DNA of 64,000 bases from Bradyrhizobium algeriense (lineage in GTDB: Bacteria > Pseudomonadota > Alphaproteobacteria > Rhizobiales > Xanthobacteraceae), in assembly GCF_036924595.1 (NCBI RefSeq), contig NZ_JAZHRV010000001.1, positions 6,785,501 to 6,849,500 of the forward strand, in the 5' to 3' direction. A program made the position numbers and the translations under genes. The notes under the pieces are model-generated. The model was not told where the DNA came from, made no database searches, and saw only the letters and a list, made by a program, of their open reading frames with translations. This document shows positions 60,329-64,000 of this stretch, one piece after another (position 1 is the first letter of the stretch; each line of letters begins with the position of its first letter).

Positions 60329-60928
60329 ATGGCAAAGTCAGATCAACCTACGACCATCAAGAAATACGCCAACCGGCGGCTCTATAATACCGGCACCAGC
60401 ACCTATGTGACGCTCGAGGATCTCGCGGCGATGGTGAAGGATGGCGAGGATTTTCTCGTCTATGACGCCAAGACCGGCGATGACATCACCCGCTCGGTGC
60501 TGGCGCAGATCATCTTCGAACAGGAAAACAAGGCCGGACAGAATCTGTTGCCGACCACTTTCCTGCGGCAGTTGATCCGCTTCTACGGCGACAGCATGCA
60601 GATGGTGGTGCCGAAATATCTGGAGCAGTCGATCGACACGCTGACGCGCGAACAGGAAAAATTCCGCAAGCAGCTCACCAACACTTTCAGCGGAACGCCG
60701 TTCGCGCCGCTCGAGGAACACGTCCGCCGCAACATGGAATTGTTTCAGCAGACGTTCTCGATGTTCAAGCCGTTCGTGCCGCCGCGCCCCGGCTCAAGCA
60801 CGACCGAGCCCGAGAAGGTGCCGGAGCCGGCGCCCGACGAAGACAATATCGACGATCTTCGCCGCCAGATGAAGGACATGCAGGAACGCCTCGAGCGCAT
60901 GTCGAAAGAGCCAAAGAAGGAAGAGTAG
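60329..60928 (+). CDS. phaR: Polyhydroxyalkanoate synthesis repressor PhaR
   Basis: A 199-residue DNA- and granule-binding regulator. The N-terminal PHB/PHA accumulation DNA-binding domain starts TIKKYANRRLYNTGTSTYVTLEDLA (in parts IKKYANRRLYNTGTS, TYVTLEDLA), followed by DFLVYDAKTGDDITRSVLAQII. The C-terminal half (from about 120) is charged and helical, ending RRQMKDMQERLERM. PhaR represses phasin and its own gene until polymer granules titrate it. ATG 60329 is chosen because it begins the domain; the frame is open from 60266. It is followed 23 bases later by the IS4 insertion. Confidence 0.94.
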   Translation: MAKSDQPTTIKKYANRRLYNTGTSTYVTLEDLAAMVKDGEDFLVYDAKTGDDITRSVLAQIIFEQENKAGQNLLPTTFLRQLIRFYGDSMQMVVPKYLEQSIDTLTREQEKFRKQLTNTFSGTPFAPLEEHVRRNMELFQQTFSMFKPFVPPRPGSSTTEPEKVPEPAPDEDNIDDLRRQMKDMQERLERMSKEPKKEE

Positions 60929-60933
60929 TTATC

Positions 60934-60951
60934 GTCGTCCCTGCGAACGCA
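60934..60951. repeat. Left fragment of a palindromic repeat, cut by IS insertion
   Basis: GTCGTCCCTGCGAACGCA is the left arm of the CCCTGCGAACGCAGGG family. It resumes after the first IS (from 62440) as TGCGAACGCAGGGACCCAT and continues to TGCGTTCGCA at 62534-62543, where the second IS begins. Confidence 0.8.
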
Positions 60952-62439
60952 CTAGGGTTTCTACACGTCTGGCGCGACAGATTGACTCGGTGGGTCATGA
61001 TGTTATCCCGCGTTTGCGGTTTGTATGATTCTGTTTCTGACGCTTTGATTCGAAGGAGCGTCGGAGATGGAGCACGAGCCGGATTTGTCACTGGGTGAGT
61101 TTGGCGACGTTCGCCTCGATAAAAGGGGGCGGCGTTTGTGCAGGCTATGCTTTGCACGCGCAGTGTCTGCTTGCGCCGGATGGCGCAGGGTGACTGGGCC
61201 GCGTACATGGCGTACTGGCGGTTCGTGAACAATCCGCAAGTCACGACCGATCGACTGATTGAAGGCTGGAGCAGGCAGACGGCGACCGTGGTCGGCGGGC
61301 GTCATGTGCTGGCGATCCAGGACACCAGCGAGGTCAAGTTTCAGACGCGGCAGGGATGTCGGCGTGGACTGGGCAAAGTCGGCAAAGGCAATGCCCGCGG
61401 CGTGTTGCTGCATGCCATGATAGCGGTCGATGCCGACAGCGGGGCCTGTCTCGGTCTCACCGGCGGCAAGGTGTGGACGCGCAGGGGCAAAGTTAAGACC
61501 CCTCACGACGAGCGGGAGTTGGCCAACAAGGAGTCGGCGCGCTGGGTTACGACGGCTGAGCAGGGCTGCGAGGTTCTGGCTGCGGCGCGCATGATCACCG
61601 TCATCAATGACCGTGAAGGGGAGTTCTTTGCGCACTGGGCGCTGACGCCCGGCGACAACGTCCACCTGCTGACGCGGGCTATGCATGATCATGCGCTGGC
61701 CGACGGCGGAACCCTTTATCAAGCGGTGGAGCGAGTTCGCTTCTGCGACAAGGCGGTGATCGATCTGCCGCAGCGGATGGATCGCCACGGTCGCCAAGCC
61801 CATCTCTCGCTGCGCTTTGGAACCGTCGTGCTTAAGCGGCCGGCGCGACCCGGCGTGAAGGAACTGCCTGAAGGCGTCAAAGTCAGCTTCGTGGAAGTCG
61901 TCGAGTTGCACCCCCCGAAGGGGGCTGAGCCCGTTCATTGGCTGCTCTTGACCACTCATTCGATCGCCAATGCGGCCGATGCTTGGCGGATCGTCTCCTG
62001 GTACAAGCAGCGCTGGATCATCGAACAGCTCTTTCGCTCGTTGAAGAACCAGGGCTTGCGAATCGAGGACAGTCAGCTCGAAAGCGCCGAGGCCCTGATC
62101 AAGCTCGTGACGATCGCTACTAAAGCGGCATGTATCGTCATTCAACTCGTTCAGGCCCGCAATGGTGGCGAACAATTGTCGGTCAAATGCGCCTTCACCC
62201 CCGAAGAAATCGAAGCACTTGCCGCCATCAACAAAACCATGAAAGGCAGGACCGAGCTTCAGAAGAACCCGCATCGCCCCCACACGCTTCAGTGGGCGGC
62301 ATGGATCATCGCCAAGCTCGGCGGATGGACCGGCTACGCCTCGCATCGGCCACCCGGACCAATCACATTTCACAACGGAATGGCTCGCTTCCAAATCATC
62401 GTCGCTGCCAGAGCCATCGAAAATGTGTAGAAACGCTAG
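60952..62439 (+). mobile_element. IS4-family insertion sequence, complete copy (1488 bp)
   Basis: The element begins CTAGGGTTTCTACAC and ends GTGTAGAAACGCTAG, 15-bp imperfect inverted repeats with one mismatch. A 10-bp target duplication TGCGAACGCA flanks it at 60942-60951 and 62440-62449, within the left arm of a host palindromic repeat. It carries one transposase gene in the same direction as phaR. The next copy begins 105 bases after its end in the same orientation, and the two are base-for-base identical over the sampled regions. Confidence 0.9.
61138..62430 (+). CDS. IS4-family transposase (5' part in another frame)
   Basis: A 430-residue DDE transposase of the IS4 family. It includes VLAIQDTSEVKF (first acidic residue in the catalytic core), and the family hallmark YX2RX3EX6K is exact in WYKQRWIIEQLFRSLK. 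The true N-terminus probably starts at ATG 61067 (MEHEPDLSLGEFGDVRLDKRG), which is in another frame; it ends at a stop at 61226-61228 unless a -1 shift occurs at AAAAGGGGG (61121-61129). With the shift the product reads DKRGAAFVQAML and joins this frame. GTG 61138 is the first start in the long frame. The stop codon lies inside the right inverted repeat. Confidence 0.82.
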   Translation: MQAMLCTRSVCLRRMAQGDWAAYMAYWRFVNNPQVTTDRLIEGWSRQTATVVGGRHVLAIQDTSEVKFQTRQGCRRGLGKVGKGNARGVLLHAMIAVDADSGACLGLTGGKVWTRRGKVKTPHDERELANKESARWVTTAEQGCEVLAAARMITVINDREGEFFAHWALTPGDNVHLLTRAMHDHALADGGTLYQAVERVRFCDKAVIDLPQRMDRHGRQAHLSLRFGTVVLKRPARPGVKELPEGVKVSFVEVVELHPPKGAEPVHWLLLTTHSIANAADAWRIVSWYKQRWIIEQLFRSLKNQGLRIEDSQLESAEALIKLVTIATKAACIVIQLVQARNGGEQLSVKCAFTPEEIEALAAINKTMKGRTELQKNPHRPHTLQWAAWIIAKLGGWTGYASHRPPGPITFHNGMARFQIIVAARAIENV

Positions 62440-62543
62440 TGCGAACGCAGGGACCCATACCGCGTGATCTCTCGATTTAAGAACGGTGGTCGACGACCTG
62501 TCGTAACCACAAGCATTCGTGGTTATGGGTCCCTGCGTTCGCA

Positions 62544-64000
62544 CTAGGGTTTCTACACGTCTGGCGCGACAGATTGACTCGGTGGGTCATGATGTTATCC
62601 CGCGTTTGCGGTTTGTATGATTCTGTTTCTGACGCTTTGATTCGAAGGAGCGTCGGAGATGGAGCACGAGCCGGATTTGTCACTGGGTGAGTTTGGCGAC
62701 GTTCGCCTCGATAAAAGGGGGCGGCGTTTGTGCAGGCTATGCTTTGCACGCGCAGTGTCTGCTTGCGCCGGATGGCGCAGGGTGACTGGGCCGCGTACAT
62801 GGCGTACTGGCGGTTCGTGAACAATCCGCAAGTCACGACCGATCGACTGATTGAAGGCTGGAGCAGGCAGACGGCGACCGTGGTCGGCGGGCGTCATGTG
62901 CTGGCGATCCAGGACACCAGCGAGGTCAAGTTTCAGACGCGGCAGGGATGTCGGCGTGGACTGGGCAAAGTCGGCAAAGGCAATGCCCGCGGCGTGTTGC
63001 TGCATGCCATGATAGCGGTCGATGCCGACAGCGGGGCCTGTCTCGGTCTCACCGGCGGCAAGGTGTGGACGCGCAGGGGCAAAGTTAAGACCCCTCACGA
63101 CGAGCGGGAGTTGGCCAACAAGGAGTCGGCGCGCTGGGTTACGACGGCTGAGCAGGGCTGCGAGGTTCTGGCTGCGGCGCGCATGATCACCGTCATCAAT
63201 GACCGTGAAGGGGAGTTCTTTGCGCACTGGGCGCTGACGCCCGGCGACAACGTCCACCTGCTGACGCGGGCTATGCATGATCATGCGCTGGCCGACGGCG
63301 GAACCCTTTATCAAGCGGTGGAGCGAGTTCGCTTCTGCGACAAGGCGGTGATCGATCTGCCGCAGCGGATGGATCGCCACGGTCGCCAAGCCCATCTCTC
63401 GCTGCGCTTTGGAACCGTCGTGCTTAAGCGGCCGGCGCGACCCGGCGTGAAGGAACTGCCTGAAGGCGTCAAAGTCAGCTTCGTGGAAGTCGTCGAGTTG
63501 CACCCCCCGAAGGGGGCTGAGCCCGTTCATTGGCTGCTCTTGACCACTCATTCGATCGCCAATGCGGCCGATGCTTGGCGGATCGTCTCCTGGTACAAGC
63601 AGCGCTGGATCATCGAACAGCTCTTTCGCTCGTTGAAGAACCAGGGCTTGCGAATCGAGGACAGTCAGCTCGAAAGCGCCGAGGCCCTGATCAAGCTCGT
63701 GACGATCGCTACTAAAGCGGCATGTATCGTCATTCAACTCGTTCAGGCCCGCAATGGTGGCGAACAATTGTCGGTCAAATGCGCCTTCACCCCCGAAGAA
63801 ATCGAAGCACTTGCCGCCATCAACAAAACCATGAAAGGCAGGACCGAGCTTCAGAAGAACCCGCATCGCCCCCACACGCTTCAGTGGGCGGCATGGATCA
63901 TCGCCAAGCTCGGCGGATGGACCGGCTACGCCTCGCATCGGCCACCCGGACCAATCACATTTCACAACGGAATGGCTCGCTTCCAAATCATCGTCGCTGC
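62544..64000 (+). mobile_element. IS4-family insertion sequence, second copy (right end outside window)
   Basis: A direct repeat of the 60952 element at an offset of exactly 1592 bp with no visible indel to the window end. Its left end CTAGGGTTTCTACAC follows TGCGTTCGCA, the inverse of the first copy's target, located in the right arm of the same host palindrome. The expected end is near 64031, so about 31 bp are missing. Confidence 0.88.
62730..64000 (+). CDS. IS4-family transposase, second copy (3' end outside window)
   Basis: The same reading frame as at 61138, shifted by 1592 bp. It has the same transposase motifs, including WYKQRWIIEQLFRSLK, and the same A4G5 frameshift site near 62713-62721, with the 5' frame starting ATG at 62659. 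The final codons and stop are past the window edge (expected at 64022). Confidence 0.8.
   Translation, partial: MQAMLCTRSVCLRRMAQGDWAAYMAYWRFVNNPQVTTDRLIEGWSRQTATVVGGRHVLAIQDTSEVKFQTRQGCRRGLGKVGKGNARGVLLHAMIAVDADSGACLGLTGGKVWTRRGKVKTPHDERELANKESARWVTTAEQGCEVLAAARMITVINDREGEFFAHWALTPGDNVHLLTRAMHDHALADGGTLYQAVERVRFCDKAVIDLPQRMDRHGRQAHLSLRFGTVVLKRPARPGVKELPEGVKVSFVEVVELHPPKGAEPVHWLLLTTHSIANAADAWRIVSWYKQRWIIEQLFRSLKNQGLRIEDSQLESAEALIKLVTIATKAACIVIQLVQARNGGEQLSVKCAFTPEEIEALAAINKTMKGRTELQKNPHRPHTLQWAAWIIAKLGGWTGYASHRPPGPITFHNGMARFQIIVA

Noticed and set aside
61003..62544. 513-codon minus-strand frame opposite the transposase
   Set aside because: Antisense to the IS4 transposase and repeated in both IS copies; no independent domain.
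60952..64000. Composite transposon made of two IS copies
   Set aside because: The gap between the copies is only about 104 bp of the host palindrome and carries no gene, and each copy has its own target site, so two independent insertions are simpler.

Overview
The window is a GC-rich chromosomal segment of an alphaproteobacterium, most likely Bradyrhizobium or a close relative in the Nitrobacteraceae. This rests on gene content and order: cobS-cobT, a J-domain gene and bolA, aroK-aroB-CNNM transporter, xerD-accA, secA, argJ, lysC-ptsP-prfA-prmC, and phaR with phbA/phbB. It also rests on several families of long palindromic intergenic repeats. No rRNA, tRNA or CRISPR array was recognised. The assignment was made by eye, without database searches.

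Layout. (1) 1-3.4 kb: a tight operon of a three-component ABC (ABC-3C) conflict system. Its first gene runs off the left edge; it is followed by a small middle component and a DUF3732 SMC/RecN-like ATPase. Base composition is visibly less GC-rich than the core. (2) 3.5-11 kb: a DUF2235 alpha/beta hydrolase, a DUF2336 protein, a luciferase-like flavin oxidoreductase, an old yellow enzyme, an orphan Bug-type periplasmic receptor and a Tat-exported phytase-like esterase. (3) 11-19.3 kb: cobT and cobS (aerobic cobaltochelatase), a DedA protein, two divergent citrate-synthase-like genes (one with a fused DNA-binding domain) separated by a striking palindromic operator candidate, a J-domain protein, BolA and a small exported protein. 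(4) 19.4-22.6 kb: an AT-richer island with a HEPN-like protein, a KGGVGR-variant MinD/ParA-like ATPase and a second P-loop ATPase whose gene appears frameshifted. This looks like a little-described defence-type module inserted into core synteny.

(5) 22.6-35 kb: aroK-aroB-CNNM transporter, a tiny membrane protein, a TetR regulator with a divergent reductase and an NTF2-like gene, xerD, accA, an L,D-transpeptidase lipoprotein and a membrane protein with an embedded spermidine-synthase-like domain. (6) 35-47 kb: secA, a parvulin isomerase, argJ (frame broken near the 5' end), a Nudix hydrolase, a BioC-like methyltransferase, comF, the overlapping set grxC-nitrilase-DUF1178, a DMT exporter, ubiG and a PH-domain membrane protein. 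(7) 47-57.7 kb: lysC, ptsP, prfA-prmC, a DUF4167 gene with a 489-bp leader, a methyltransferase, gloB, a DUF985 cupin gene and a second DMT exporter. (8) 57.8-61 kb: the polyhydroxybutyrate locus phbB, phbA and divergent phaR. (9) 60.95-64 kb: two direct copies of a 1488-bp IS4-family element, the second cut by the window edge. They are inserted in opposite arms of one host palindromic repeat at the same 10-bp target.

The two most likely conflict systems are the ABC-3C operon at the left edge and the HEPN/KGGVGR/P-loop module at 19.4-22.6 kb. Other points worth a check are the broken argJ frame, the citrate-synthase operator, the IS target preference and transposase frameshift, and the TGC-rich site upstream of phaR.
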